DNA of 30,515 bases from an uncultured Sutterella sp. (lineage in GTDB: Bacteria > Pseudomonadota > Gammaproteobacteria > Burkholderiales > Burkholderiaceae_F), in NCBI GenBank assembly GCA_937943605.1, contig CALEAW010000061.1, positions 1-30,515 of the forward strand. Reading direction: 5' to 3'. Of the stretch, positions 14,409 through 22,882 are shown in pieces. The stretch's first letter is position 1; every line of letters begins with the position of its first letter. The notes beneath the pieces are model-generated. The model was not told the origin of the DNA, searched no databases, and worked only from the letters and a program-made list of their open reading frames with translations. Both the position numbers and the translations under genes were made by a program.

Positions 14409-15743
14409 TTAGAACACAAACTTGGAAATGGTCCAACCGATTAACGTGCCACAAACCACAAAGACGAGGCCAGGACGCAAGTAGGAATGGTTGATCACAA
14501 ACGTACCAAGGCGCGTTGTACCCGTACGGTCAAAGGCCGTGCAGCCAATCTGAGCACCACCCGGGATCACGAAGTCACCATAGCAGCAAGCCCAGGTGCC
14601 AACGAGGAACTCGGGCGGTAAACCAAACTTGAGGCCAAGCGGCATCATGATGGTCGTAGAAACCGTCGGAGAGAAAATCACGGTCGAAACGCAGAAAGCA
14701 GCAATACAGAAGATGAACGGGGCTTCCTGAGCAATGCCAGCGAAGGCGTCAGCAAGCACCTTGGTGTGCTGGTCGAAGAATGTACCCGTACACCAGGCGA
14801 TACCGAAGACGCCAACCACACCGATCAAACCAGAACGGAAGACAGAGCCTGAGGCAAACTTTTCGCTCGGGACGCGGCAAAGCATGATGATGAAGAAGGC
14901 CGTAGCAAGCATCACCATCTGAATGATATTAGGCACCGGCAAAAGCTTGGTGCTGTCGCCCACCGTCCAGGACGGACGAAGGTCAGAGACGGAGCCAACG
15001 AGAATGGCCACCAAGATACCTAACAAGAAGATGCCAACAGCGCGGCGAGCAAAGGGCATGGGCGTAAATTTCTTCGTGTGGTCACTAGCGGCAAGCCACG
15101 TGTAGTCGCCCGTCGCGACGCGGCGTTGGAATTCAGGATCTTGTTCGAGTTCTTTGCCACGCCAGAAAACGGAGAGTGCGGCGCAAACGATGGACAAGAG
15201 GAAGGTTGGCACCGTGACGGCCAAAATTTGACCGAACGACACACCTTGCACACTCATGATGCCCACCATGGCTGCCATGGCAGCAGACATCGGAGAGGCC
15301 ATGACGCCAATACCCGCACAGATCACCGAGGCGGACACGGCTCGTTCTGGGCGCACCTTCGCGGAGGCTGCTACTTCAGCGACCACAGGGTACACGGCGA
15401 AAGCCACATAGGCCGTGCCAACTAACATCACAAAGAAGGAGCACACAAAGGGACCGACGATCGTAATGGCGCGAGGATACTTACGCAACATCTTTTCGGC
15501 AATGCGCACCATCAAGTCAAGACCGCCTGAGCCTTGGAGCACGGACGTACATGCAATCACGGCGGTGATGATGAGGAGCACGGAGACGGGAGGAGATCCC
15601 GGAGGAACGCCAAGGCCAAGAACGAGAATCGAAACACCGAGACCACCGGCAGCGCCGAGGCCGACGCCGCCAAGGCGGCCACCAAGGGCTACGCACGCCA
15701 TGACAACGGCGAACTGTAGCCAGAAATTAAAATCCATTTCCAT
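14409..15743 (-). CDS. Anaerobic C4-dicarboxylate transporter, DcuA/DcuB family
   Basis: Inner-membrane carrier expected to exchange fumarate, malate or aspartate for succinate in anaerobic respiration. The 444-residue protein matches DcuA/DcuB in length (E. coli DcuB is 446) and in diagnostic segments: RLGGVGLGAAGGLGVSIL, GSGGLDLMVRIAEKMLR, and FSPTVSTTIMMPLG in the C-terminal half. About ten to twelve hydrophobic helices are visible. The ATG at 15743 is chosen; a second ATG lies two codons later, and no strong ribosome binding site precedes either. It is divergent from the periplasmic reductase at 16299, so the pair probably links substrate import to periplasmic reduction. Whether it is closer to DcuA or DcuB cannot be settled by eye. 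Confidence 0.93.
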   Translation of the reverse strand: MEMDFNFWLQFAVVMACVALGGRLGGVGLGAAGGLGVSILVLGLGVPPGSPPVSVLLIITAVIACTSVLQGSGGLDLMVRIAEKMLRKYPRAITIVGPFVCSFFVMLVGTAYVAFAVYPVVAEVAASAKVRPERAVSASVICAGIGVMASPMSAAMAAMVGIMSVQGVSFGQILAVTVPTFLLSIVCAALSVFWRGKELEQDPEFQRRVATGDYTWLAASDHTKKFTPMPFARRAVGIFLLGILVAILVGSVSDLRPSWTVGDSTKLLPVPNIIQMVMLATAFFIIMLCRVPSEKFASGSVFRSGLIGVVGVFGIAWCTGTFFDQHTKVLADAFAGIAQEAPFIFCIAAFCVSTVIFSPTVSTTIMMPLGLKFGLPPEFLVGTWACCYGDFVIPGGAQIGCTAFDRTGTTRLGTFVINHSYLRPGLVFVVCGTLIGWTISKFVF

Positions 15744-16298
15744 TTTGTTTTAAAAGGGGGTTGGTTGGAAAAAAGGGGTCTGCCATCGTGTTATTGACTG
15801 AAGTAAGGCGATTGGGTCAATGATGGTAGCCCGTAATTGTATCCGTTTGTGTGCAAGTTTGCGGCCATTTTGTCTGGCTAAATTATTCTCGGACACGCAT
15901 TGCCGTCAAATAACTTGATTTTTAAGGAAAAAATTGTAACGGTGAGAGTAGTACAAATTTGTATTGATTGTCTTTAACGAAGTTCACCTTGATGGATACG
16001 TCATGGTGTGCTAGTTGCTCTTTTGAGTGAGGGCGAAATCGATCTCGTACGATCAAAAGCATACATGTCCCTGAAAAACCGACTCGATGGTTAGTTAGCT
16101 AACTCTTAGTAAGAGTACTAATAGGGAAAACCATCTAAAGCCAAAAAATACCTGTACAAGAGCAGAAATTGTGTGCTTCTGGACGATTTTTATGGGGTTA
16201 ATACTAGGGTAGTCTACCTAGGCAAAAAAGACCAGTGAGTCGGTTTTGGAGTAACATGACGTCAATCTCTTATTGTCATGCATTGAGGACCAAACATC
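15744..16298. promoter_or_regulatory. 555-bp divergent intergenic region with nested palindromes
   Basis: No gene is visible. The reductase-proximal half carries overlapping inverted repeats. GATGGTT (16086-16092) matches AACCATC (16129-16135). Inside them lie AGTTAGCTAACT (16093-16104), CTCTTA-G-TAAGAG (16103-16115) and TAGTA-AGAG-TACTA (16107-16120). Further down is GGTAG-T-CTACC (about 16208-16218). AAAACCGACTC (16075-16085) is matched by GAGTCGGTTTT (16237-16247), 151 bases away. This density suggests operators for a dedicated regulator, or a structured 5' leader of the reductase mRNA. No convincing FNR box (TTGAT-N4-ATCAA) was found. Confidence 0.6.
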
Positions 16299-18077
16299 AT
16301 GCAATTCAAGAAAACAATGCTGTCGGCCGCCGCGATGGTTGTGGCTGGTACGCTTTCCGCTTCTCTTTTTGCTGCGCCGGTGACCACGGAAGGCACGGGC
16401 GTGGGTAAGCATGGCGACATTACGGTCGCCGTGACGTTTGATAATGGCAAGATCCAGGACATCAAGGTTGTGAAGTCTGCTGAAAACCCCGTGTTAGCTG
16501 CGAAGGTTTTCTCTGAATTCAAGGATGACGTGATTGCTCAGAGTTCGACCGACCTCGATATGATCTCTGGTGCGACGTTCTCGACGAAGGGCTTCGTTGA
16601 TGCCGTCAATGACGCCGCTAAGAAGGCTGGTGTTACGTTGGCTAAGGCTGACAAGAAGGCCTTGAAGAAGGTGGCTCGCGATCTGCCTAAGACGAGCAAC
16701 TACGACGTTGTTGTGATCGGTGCTGGTGGTGCAGGCTTCTCCGCGGCTATTACGGCGAAGGCTGCAGGCGCTAATGTGGTGCTTCTTGAAAAGATGCCGA
16801 CTGTTGGTGGCAACTCCTTGATTTCTGGCGCTGAAATGAATGTGGCCAAGAACTGGGTGCAACCGAAGCTCAATATCAATGACGATAGCCCTGAACTCCA
16901 CGCCCAAGATACCTTTAAGGGCGGTGACGAAAAGGGTGACATGAAGGTCATCAACGTGATGACGCATCAGGCGCTTGACGCTGCCAAGTGGTGCCGCGAC
17001 TATTTGGGCGTTCGCTTTGAAGACGACAACCTCTTCTTCTTTGGTGGACATAGCCGTAAGCGTGCTTTGATTCCGTTTGGCCATACGGGTACGGAATTCA
17101 TCACGAAGTTCCAGGCCAAGGCTGACGAACTCGGCATCCCGGTCGTCACGAACATGAAGGCCGAAGAGCTGATCAAGGATAAGGACGGTCGTGTGGTTGG
17201 CGTGAAGGCCACGATGGACGGTGCCGAATACACCTTTAATGCCAAGGGTGGTGTGGTGCTTGCCACGGGTGGCTTCGGTGCTAATTCCGAAATGGTCAAG
17301 AAGTACAACCCGAAGATCGACGAACGCTTCAAGACGACCGACGCCCCGGGTACTACGGGTGAAGCCCTCTATATGGCTGAACGCGCAGGTGCTCAGCTCG
17401 TCAACATGGGTTACATCCAGACCTATCCGATCTGCGACCCGTTGTCTGGCGCGATTGAATTGATCGCTGACGCTCGCTTTGACGGCGCCATCATGCTTAA
17501 CCAAGAAGGTAAGCGCTTCGTTGAAGAACTTCAGCGTCGTGACGTCCTCTCTGAAGCCATCCTCAATCAGACGGGTCGTTATTGCTGGGTGCTCTGGAAC
17601 GACAACATCGGCAAGATCTCCAACACGGTGAAGGAACACGCCAATGAATACGAAGCCTTCACGAAGCAGGGCATCATGGCTACCTGTGACGATCTGAAGT
17701 GCATCGCTGACTTCACGAAGATTCCGTTTGATCAGCTCCAGTCGACCGTTAAGCGCGTGACCGATATGGCTGGTAAGGGTAACGACAAGGACTTCAACCA
17801 CCGTGCTGGCTTGATGGATATGTCCCAGGGCAAGTACTACGTGATTAAGGCCGTGCCGTCGACTCACCACACCATGGGTGGCGTACGCATTAACGAAAAG
17901 GCTCAGGCCTTGACGGCTGAAGGCAAGGTAATCCCTGGTCTTTGGGCTGCGGGTGAAGTGACGGGTGTCACGCATGGTACGAACCGCTTGGGCGGTAATG
18001 CCTACACCGACATCATCGTCTTCGGTCGTATCGCTGGCGAAGCCGCTGCTCAAGCTGCTGCTCAAGCTGCTAAGTAA
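16299..18077 (+). CDS. Periplasmic FMN/FAD flavocytochrome c-type reductase (fumarate/urocanate reductase family)
   Basis: A secreted two-flavin reductase that passes electrons from the quinol pool to an unsaturated organic acid. Residues 1-26 are a Sec signal peptide (KK, hydrophobic core, LFAA). An FMN_bind domain follows (about 35-110) with the flavinylation motif SGATFST (90-96). The FAD-binding domain (132-590) has GAGGAG (141-146), TGGFGANSE, GKRFVEELQRRD (proton-relay Arg414), THHTMGG (His523/524) and THGTNRLGGNA (Arg563). No CXXCH haem motif exists, so it is the haem-less type. Where Shewanella fumarate reductase has the substrate histidine (QAHPT) this protein has QTYPI (Tyr376). The substrate may therefore not be fumarate. 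Very strong codon bias suggests high expression. It is divergent from the dicarboxylate carrier and paralogous to the fragment at 2-538. Confidence 0.93.
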   Translation: MQFKKTMLSAAAMVVAGTLSASLFAAPVTTEGTGVGKHGDITVAVTFDNGKIQDIKVVKSAENPVLAAKVFSEFKDDVIAQSSTDLDMISGATFSTKGFVDAVNDAAKKAGVTLAKADKKALKKVARDLPKTSNYDVVVIGAGGAGFSAAITAKAAGANVVLLEKMPTVGGNSLISGAEMNVAKNWVQPKLNINDDSPELHAQDTFKGGDEKGDMKVINVMTHQALDAAKWCRDYLGVRFEDDNLFFFGGHSRKRALIPFGHTGTEFITKFQAKADELGIPVVTNMKAEELIKDKDGRVVGVKATMDGAEYTFNAKGGVVLATGGFGANSEMVKKYNPKIDERFKTTDAPGTTGEALYMAERAGAQLVNMGYIQTYPICDPLSGAIELIADARFDGAIMLNQEGKRFVEELQRRDVLSEAILNQTGRYCWVLWNDNIGKISNTVKEHANEYEAFTKQGIMATCDDLKCIADFTKIPFDQLQSTVKRVTDMAGKGNDKDFNHRAGLMDMSQGKYYVIKAVPSTHHTMGGVRINEKAQALTAEGKVIPGLWAAGEVTGVTHGTNRLGGNAYTDIIVFGRIAGEAAAQAAAQAAK

Positions 18078-18127
18078 GGGTCAGCTCGCTAATCAATAAG
18101 GCGGACCCCTCGCCGCCAAAAAACAAT

Positions 18128-18162
18128 AAAACGCTCGCGTGCCGAAAGACCGCGGGCGTTTT
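18128..18162 (+). terminator. Intrinsic terminator of the reductase gene
   Basis: AAAACGCTCGCG (18128-18139... region) pairs with CGCGGGCGTTTT (one G-T wobble), ending in TTTT about 85 bp after the stop. Lying between the genes, it separates the reductase from tetR. Confidence 0.85.
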
Positions 18163-18225
18163 ATCGTCTAAAAACGCTAAAATACTCTCTTTTTTAAGAG
18201 ACAGTCGAACGATTGGAGCCGTGGT

Positions 18226-18807
18226 GTGATGATAAGTGATAAAGCCAGACGAACGCGTGAATCCATTATTGTGGCCGCGAGAGAGGTCATTCGCCGTGAT
18301 GGGTTTGATGCGTTAACGATGGATCGCGCAGCGAAGGAGGCTGGTTTAAGTAAAGGCGCTTGTATGTATCACTTCAAAAATAAGCGCGAACTCTATGCTG
18401 CACTCATTGCCGACTATGCTCACCACCTCGAAGAAGAGCAGCGTCGGCACGAAGCCCTCTTTAAAGGGCGACCCGATGAGACCTTGGTGCCTGGTTTTGT
18501 GGAGTGGTTTAAGTCGTTTGAAAAAGATAGCCGTGCTTGGGCTGACGTGGGCGTCGCGCTCCTCTCTCAGTTTGTGCATGACGAAGAACTGATGGCACCC
18601 GTTTATGAATGGTACGAACGACTCTTTCATCGTATTGATGCTTTGCCTGACGAAGAGCGCGTCCCTGCCTTTGTCGCCGTCATGGCACTTGAAGGTTTCT
18701 TCTATACGCGTAAGTTTGGCGTGAATCCCAAACGATCGACCTTGAATGAAGCCGCGTGGTCGTTTATTACGAGCGAATTAGTGAAGGCAAAGGTCGAACG
18801 AAAATAA
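18226..18807 (+). CDS. TetR family transcriptional regulator
   Basis: Cytoplasmic ligand-responsive repressor. The 193-residue protein has the TetR helix-turn-helix at about residues 10-57 (AAREVIRRDGFDALTMD, then RAAKEAGLSKGACMYHFKNK) and a larger helical ligand domain with EWFKSFEKDSRAWADVG and FVAVMALEGFFYTRKFG. GTG 18226 lies seven bases and ATG 18229 ten bases after GGAG (18215-18218); either could be the start. It is flanked by terminators on both sides, so it is a single-gene unit between the reductase and an MmgE/PrpD gene. The perfect palindrome at 18926-18944 before the latter is a natural operator candidate. Its own upstream region has CTCTC and GAGAC half-site-like sequence (around 18184-18203). 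Confidence 0.92.
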   Translation: MMISDKARRTRESIIVAAREVIRRDGFDALTMDRAAKEAGLSKGACMYHFKNKRELYAALIADYAHHLEEEQRRHEALFKGRPDETLVPGFVEWFKSFEKDSRAWADVGVALLSQFVHDEELMAPVYEWYERLFHRIDALPDEERVPAFVAVMALEGFFYTRKFGVNPKRSTLNEAAWSFITSELVKAKVERK

Positions 18808-18826
18808 GCGTTCTTTTGGTTTGAGT

Positions 18827-18859
18827 AAGCCGATCCGATGTGATCGGCTTCACTTTTTT
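18827..18859 (+). terminator. Intrinsic terminator of tetR
   Basis: AAGCCGATC (18827-18835) and GATCGGCTT (18842-18850) form a 9-bp stem, followed by a T-run at 18854-18859. Confidence 0.9.
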
Positions 18860-18925
18860 AAAGATTGCGATGCCTACTGAAAGGTATATGATGTCTATTC
18901 ACGACGGTTGCCTGCGCCTGTCAGT

Positions 18926-18944
18926 TTGAGTCTCAGAGACTCAA
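18926..18944. promoter_or_regulatory. Perfect 19-bp palindrome upstream of the MmgE/PrpD gene
   Basis: TTGAGTCTCAGAGACTCAA: two 9-bp arms around one central A. It lies 71 bp before the GTG start at 19016 and just after tetR. Its length and symmetry fit a TetR-family operator. If the upstream TTG at 18908 were used as start, the palindrome would be inside the coding region, which is a further reason to prefer 19016. Confidence 0.65.
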
Positions 18945-19015
18945 TTGATCTGAGCAAAATTCAACCTCATCGACCAAACAATCATTTTTTTAAATCACCT
19001 CAGAAGGACCTCGCC

Positions 19016-20419
19016 GTGAGCGAACAAGCATTAAAGAGCACAGTCTTAGCACGCTTTATCGTTGAAACGCCCTCAGAAGCCATTCCGCAAGCAATGGTTG
19101 AAAAGGCCGTGCGTCATATTTTGGATTCGATCGGTGCCGGTGTCGCTGGTGCCGTTTCTGTGGAGGCTCAAAGGCTCACCGCAGCGTTACGTGAAGAAGG
19201 TGAGGGTGAAGGTTGCGCAACGCTCTGGGGGCAAGGCTCGACGATGACACCCTTAAATGCTGTGCTTGTGAACGGTACGGCCTCTCATGCTTTTGAGCTC
19301 GATGATACGGGTGGCTGTGACCATTCGGGTGCGGTGGTTGTGCCAGCGGCGCTCGCGGCTGTTGAGATGGCTAAGCGAAAAGTGACCGGACGTGAGTTTA
19401 TTGATGCGGTCGTGATTGGTTATGACATTGCACGTCGTCCGCTCGAAGCGTGTGGCGCCTATGAGCCACATAATGGCGCTGGATTTCATTCGACGGGGAC
19501 CTGTGGCACATTTGGTGCGGCAGCCGCCGCGGCGCGTATTTTGGGTTTAGATGTCGAGGCAACGCAAAACGCACTGGGGCTAGCTTCCTCTTTTTCTTCT
19601 GGGCTTTGGTGTTGTGTGCATGATGGCGCTCAAAGTAAACGCCTTCATGCCGGGCACGCAGCCTACGGCGGTTTGATGAGTGCTGTGCTCGCACGCCGTG
19701 GGTTTACGGGGCCAGGCAAAGTGTTTGAAGAAGTGTGGGGTGGGTTTAACCATAGTTTTGCGCCCACGTCGAGCGATCCCGACGCGTATTTAAGAGAGCT
19801 TGGTGACAATTGGAAACTTGCACGTGTCTCGATTAAGCCGCATGCTTCTTGCCGTTCGACGCACGCAGCCATTGATGCCGTGGATAACCTTCGTGCGCGA
19901 CATGGGTTTAGCGCTGAAGATATCGAAGACATTTTGGTGCGCATCAATCCGTTCGTCTTTGGCATGTGCGGTCATGCAACGCGTCACCCGATGAATTCAG
20001 CTCAGCTTTCTATTCCTTATAGCGTTGCGGCTGACCTTGTCTTTGGGTCTGCCGGGTTGCCGAGTTTTGCTCGCTCACGTCGAGATGATCCACGTGTGAT
20101 CGACATGATGGCACGCATTCGCTTCGACGTGGATCACACGCAAAAGGATGACGATGAACCGACGGTACGTGTCACTTTGAAGAATGGCCAAAGCTGGGAA
20201 GAACATGTCCCGATGCCTTTAGGTGCTCCGACAAACCCGGTAACAGACGAAGCACTCTTAAAGAAATTCTTCGGTGTGGTCGGGATGGTCTTTGACGAGG
20301 CGACCACACAAAAGTTGGCTGATGTGTTGATGGGACTTGAACGTGTGACGGATGTGAAAAACGAAGTCGTCACGCTTTTGGCGAGTACACCCAAGACTCA
20401 CGCGCCCTTTGATGCGTAA
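19016..20419 (+). CDS. MmgE/PrpD family protein
   Basis: Member of the 2-methylcitrate dehydratase / cis-aconitate decarboxylase superfamily, acting on tricarboxylic or related acids; the precise substrate is unknown. The 467-residue protein shows family landmarks: HILDSIGAGVAG near the start, LVNGTASHAFELDDTGG with HSGAVVVPAALA, GFHSTGTCGTFGAAAAAARILGL, HAGHAAYGGLMSAVLA, and SIKPHASCRSTHAAIDA. The frame extends back to a TTG at 18908. The GTG at 19016 has AGAAGGA eight bases before it and gives the normal family length, so it is chosen. The gene is likely controlled by the adjacent TetR. In gut betaproteobacteria such genes often lie near flavoprotein reductases, as here. Confidence 0.9.
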   Translation: MSEQALKSTVLARFIVETPSEAIPQAMVEKAVRHILDSIGAGVAGAVSVEAQRLTAALREEGEGEGCATLWGQGSTMTPLNAVLVNGTASHAFELDDTGGCDHSGAVVVPAALAAVEMAKRKVTGREFIDAVVIGYDIARRPLEACGAYEPHNGAGFHSTGTCGTFGAAAAAARILGLDVEATQNALGLASSFSSGLWCCVHDGAQSKRLHAGHAAYGGLMSAVLARRGFTGPGKVFEEVWGGFNHSFAPTSSDPDAYLRELGDNWKLARVSIKPHASCRSTHAAIDAVDNLRARHGFSAEDIEDILVRINPFVFGMCGHATRHPMNSAQLSIPYSVAADLVFGSAGLPSFARSRRDDPRVIDMMARIRFDVDHTQKDDDEPTVRVTLKNGQSWEEHVPMPLGAPTNPVTDEALLKKFFGVVGMVFDEATTQKLADVLMGLERVTDVKNEVVTLLASTPKTHAPFDA

Positions 20420-20441
20420 CAGGCTATAAGCCCGAGATGAA

Positions 20442-20473
20442 AAAAGGCTACAGTTTTCGGGCTGTAGCCTTTT
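20442..20473. terminator. Bidirectional terminator between the MmgE/PrpD and EamA genes
   Basis: AAAAGGCTACAG (20442-20453) and CTGTAGCCTTTT (20462-20473) form a perfect 12-bp stem with A and T tracts on either side, between convergent genes. Confidence 0.93.
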
Positions 20474-20496
20474 GGCTTTTGATTTGTGGTTGATGT

Positions 20497-21408
20497 TTAG
20501 GCAACCTTCGCAGCTTTTTCGGCCGCTTCTTTTTCAGCGGCTTCGGTGCGCTTCGTGGCAATGGTTGCGATCATGCCTGAGCAAAGAATAACCGCAGCGC
20601 CAAAGAGGGTCGCCATCGTCACGCTTTCACCGAACCAGAAGTAGCTGATCGTGACCGAAAAAGGAATCGCTGAAAAGCCGAGACAAGACGAAAGCAACAT
20701 ATTGCCGTAAGCGTAGGACTTCGTGGTGCAAATTTGACCTAACGTAGCGCAGATCCCCATACCGATGATGCCGATGAGACCTTGTTGGTTAGGCATATGT
20801 AAGCCGCCTTCGAAAATCGAGGCGCCAATCAAACCCATGATGGTGCCAAAGCACGTGAAATAAAAGACGATACGCCACGAAGGTTCTTTGAGGTTGCCGA
20901 GTTCCTTCATCTGCCAATAGATCGCGAGGTCAAGGAGCGAGACACCTAAACAAATCAAGGCAGGAACCAGTTCACCTTCGTTGAAACTCGGTTGCAAGAC
21001 CATCGTCACACCAGAGAAACCAGCGATGGTTGCGAGTACCAAAGCCCAGGGCGCGGGTTTGTGTCGCATGAGGGCGAGAATCACAAAGTTTGCTGCCATG
21101 AATAGGGGGGTGGTGTAGATGAGGGTCATGCATGTGCCGAAATGCATCTGACCGAGCGTGAAAAACCAAAGCATAATTGAGAGGGTGCCTAGCACCGAGC
21201 GTGTGATATGGCCTCGAAGATGTTCGGTACGTAATGTGAGGGTTTTGCGATTTTTCCAAACGAAAAAGGCAATAATGAGAACTCCGAAAAGGGAACGATA
21301 GAAAACCATTTCGAGAGGGCCGTGGTTATCGCTACAGAGCTTGACAAATGCCGCCATCACAGAAAAAAGTGCGGCCGCTGCCAATGCCCATAAAGACTGC
21401 TTCATCAT
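20497..21408 (-). CDS. EamA/DMT family transporter
   Basis: Inner-membrane carrier of the drug/metabolite transporter superfamily, probably a metabolite exporter. The 303-residue protein has about ten hydrophobic segments in two EamA repeats. The first repeat contains LWALAAAALFSVMAAFVKL and GPLEMVFYRSLFGVLI, and the second SSCLGFSAIPFSVTISYFWFGE. The C-terminus is a short charged alanine/glutamate/lysine tail (KRTEAAEKEAAEKAAK) in the cytoplasm. The start is ATG 21408, with a second ATG directly after it. No strong ribosome binding site is seen. The substrate is unknown. Confidence 0.9.
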   Translation of the reverse strand: MMKQSLWALAAAALFSVMAAFVKLCSDNHGPLEMVFYRSLFGVLIIAFFVWKNRKTLTLRTEHLRGHITRSVLGTLSIMLWFFTLGQMHFGTCMTLIYTTPLFMAANFVILALMRHKPAPWALVLATIAGFSGVTMVLQPSFNEGELVPALICLGVSLLDLAIYWQMKELGNLKEPSWRIVFYFTCFGTIMGLIGASIFEGGLHMPNQQGLIGIIGMGICATLGQICTTKSYAYGNMLLSSCLGFSAIPFSVTISYFWFGESVTMATLFGAAVILCSGMIATIATKRTEAAEKEAAEKAAKVA

Positions 21409-21587
21409 TTTGTTGGTCTTGCTTTATGAAGGGGAAAAATGGGTCGGTAGATTGTAATACGATGTGGTTTTAAAAGCGCAGAATCGCCTCTTTTAGAGCT
21501 AAGGGTTTTCCCGTTGTTTAATGTCGAGCTCCTCGAACGAACGCGGCGTGACAATCGAATTTGGTTGATACATCGGCTCGATATAAG

Positions 21588-21637
21588 AAAAGGCGTGTTG
21601 GTCAAAGTCAAACGATGACTTCTTCAACACGCCTTTT
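21588..21637. terminator. Terminator of the M20 peptidase gene (also reads as bidirectional)
   Basis: AAAAGGCGTGTTG (21588-21600) and CAACACGCCTTTT (21625-21637) are perfect 13-bp arms with a 24-base loop that has a small inner pairing (AAGTCA/TGACTT). On the minus strand TTTT follows, 22 bp after the peptidase stop. Confidence 0.9.
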
Positions 21638-21658
21638 GTGTTTATATCGCGTTGAGCT

Positions 21659-22774
21659 TTATAGACGCTTCAACAAGTTCGCAATCATATGAATGCGCTC
21701 TTCAACCGTGTCAAGACGAAGGAATTCGCGTTCAGAGTGGAATCCGCCACCCGCAGGACCACAGCCGTCAACGACAGGCAGACCCATTTCAGCCATGTGG
21801 TTGCCGTCAGAACCACCACCAGCGTCCACCCAGCGGGCTTCAAATCCCGCTTCTTTGGCGGCGTCGTTGATCTTTTCAACGAGTGCTTTGGTGGCTTCAG
21901 AAAGCGGCATGGCGGGTGAATAGTTCAAGCGTTCAGCCGTCTGCGTGACGCCATCGACCCAGGTGCGTTCCGTCAAAGCGAGGAGCTTTTCAGCTAAGTC
22001 ACGACCATCTTCGTCATTCCAGAAGCGAAGGTCAAAGTTCACTTCGCAGTGGTCCGAAATGATATTGGTGCCCATGCCGCCCTTGATGATGCCGGGGTTC
22101 ACGGTTGTGCCGCGTTGGGCATCAGCGAGTTCGCAAGCCGCTAAAGCAAAACGCATGGCTGCGACGTTGGCGTTACGACCGTCCTGCGGATTGTTGCCTG
22201 CGTGTGCAGTCAAACCCTTGAAGACTACGTGATAGGCTGCGACACCCTTACGAGAACGCACAAGTTCACCGCCCGCACGAGCGGCTTCAAAAACCAGTGC
22301 GGCCTTAGCGTGAGAGGCCATGTCTTTGAGCCAGCCCTGGGAGGCGCGAGAGCCTAATTCTTCGTCAGGATTAAAGACACACCAAATCGAAAGACGATCG
22401 AGGTCTTCTTTACGCGCTTCACGGCAGGCGTAGTAAATCGCTAAGACCCCACTTTTACAGTCTGAGCACCCTGGGCCATGCGCCATGTCGCCATCAATAC
22501 TGAAGGGGCGTGCTGCGGCCGTGTCGTCCGGGAAGACGGTGTCTAAGTGGGCATTAAAAAGCACATCACATTCGGTGGAACCAGGCTTATTTTTGCAAAG
22601 AAGACCATTGCCCGCCGTTGGCCCCAAGTCAACGAGTTCCGCTTCCCAACCAATGGATTCGAAATGACGTTTCATGATTTGGGCGGCGCTAGTGACGCCA
22701 GCGACGTTGGTGGTACCACAGTCGCGGTTGACAAGTTCTGCGAGGTCTTTGAGATAGTCGTTAAGAAGTGCCAT
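21659..22774 (-). CDS. M20 family zinc metallopeptidase (glutamate carboxypeptidase-like)
   Basis: Cytoplasmic dizinc hydrolase that cleaves a peptide or acyl-amino acid bond. The 371-residue protein contains FNAHLDTVFP (His76, Asp78), GPGCSDCKSGVLA (Asp105), FNPDEELGS (Glu138/139) with the catalytic glutamate, and the dimerisation domain LTAHAGNNPQDGRNA. WVDAGGGSDGNHMAEMGLP is typical of the CPG2/ArgE-like branch. AAGG lies about six bases before the ATG at 22774. The motif SDCKSG has Cys where many members have Gly or Ala, which is not disabling. The substrate is unknown; folate-type or glutamate-ended peptides are possible. Confidence 0.92.
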   Translation of the reverse strand: MALLNDYLKDLAELVNRDCGTTNVAGVTSAAQIMKRHFESIGWEAELVDLGPTAGNGLLCKNKPGSTECDVLFNAHLDTVFPDDTAAARPFSIDGDMAHGPGCSDCKSGVLAIYYACREARKEDLDRLSIWCVFNPDEELGSRASQGWLKDMASHAKAALVFEAARAGGELVRSRKGVAAYHVVFKGLTAHAGNNPQDGRNANVAAMRFALAACELADAQRGTTVNPGIIKGGMGTNIISDHCEVNFDLRFWNDEDGRDLAEKLLALTERTWVDGVTQTAERLNYSPAMPLSEATKALVEKINDAAKEAGFEARWVDAGGGSDGNHMAEMGLPVVDGCGPAGGGFHSEREFLRLDTVEERIHMIANLLKRL

Positions 22775-22832
22775 GTCTTACCTTGAGTAGAAAGCAAAGA
22801 ATAATTCTTTAATTTTACCGATTGTCGATTGC

Positions 22833-22851
22833 GTTTTCGAGTGACGAAAAC
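22833..22851 (-). terminator. Weak hairpin after the ProX-like gene
   Basis: GTTTTCG (22833-22839) and CGAAAAC (22845-22851), a 7-bp stem 32 bp beyond the stop at 22883. It lacks a T-run, so it is a tentative terminator. Confidence 0.35.
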
Positions 22852-22882
22852 CCGTGTTGCATTAGTGTGTGAGCCGTTTCGC

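Noticed and set aside
15744..16298. FNR (TTGAT-N4-ATCAA) box for the anaerobic genes
   Set aside because: Several TTGAT half-sites occur, but none has a proper second half at the right spacing.
16494..18065. Long open frame (523 codons) antisense to the periplasmic reductase gene
   Set aside because: The sense strand has all family motifs and strong codon bias, which by itself keeps the antisense frame open. The antisense product has no recognisable domain and no ribosome binding site.
18908..19015. N-terminal extension of the MmgE/PrpD protein from a TTG at 18908
   Set aside because: No ribosome binding site. The extension would span the perfect palindrome, while GTG 19016 has AGAAGGA and gives the usual family length.
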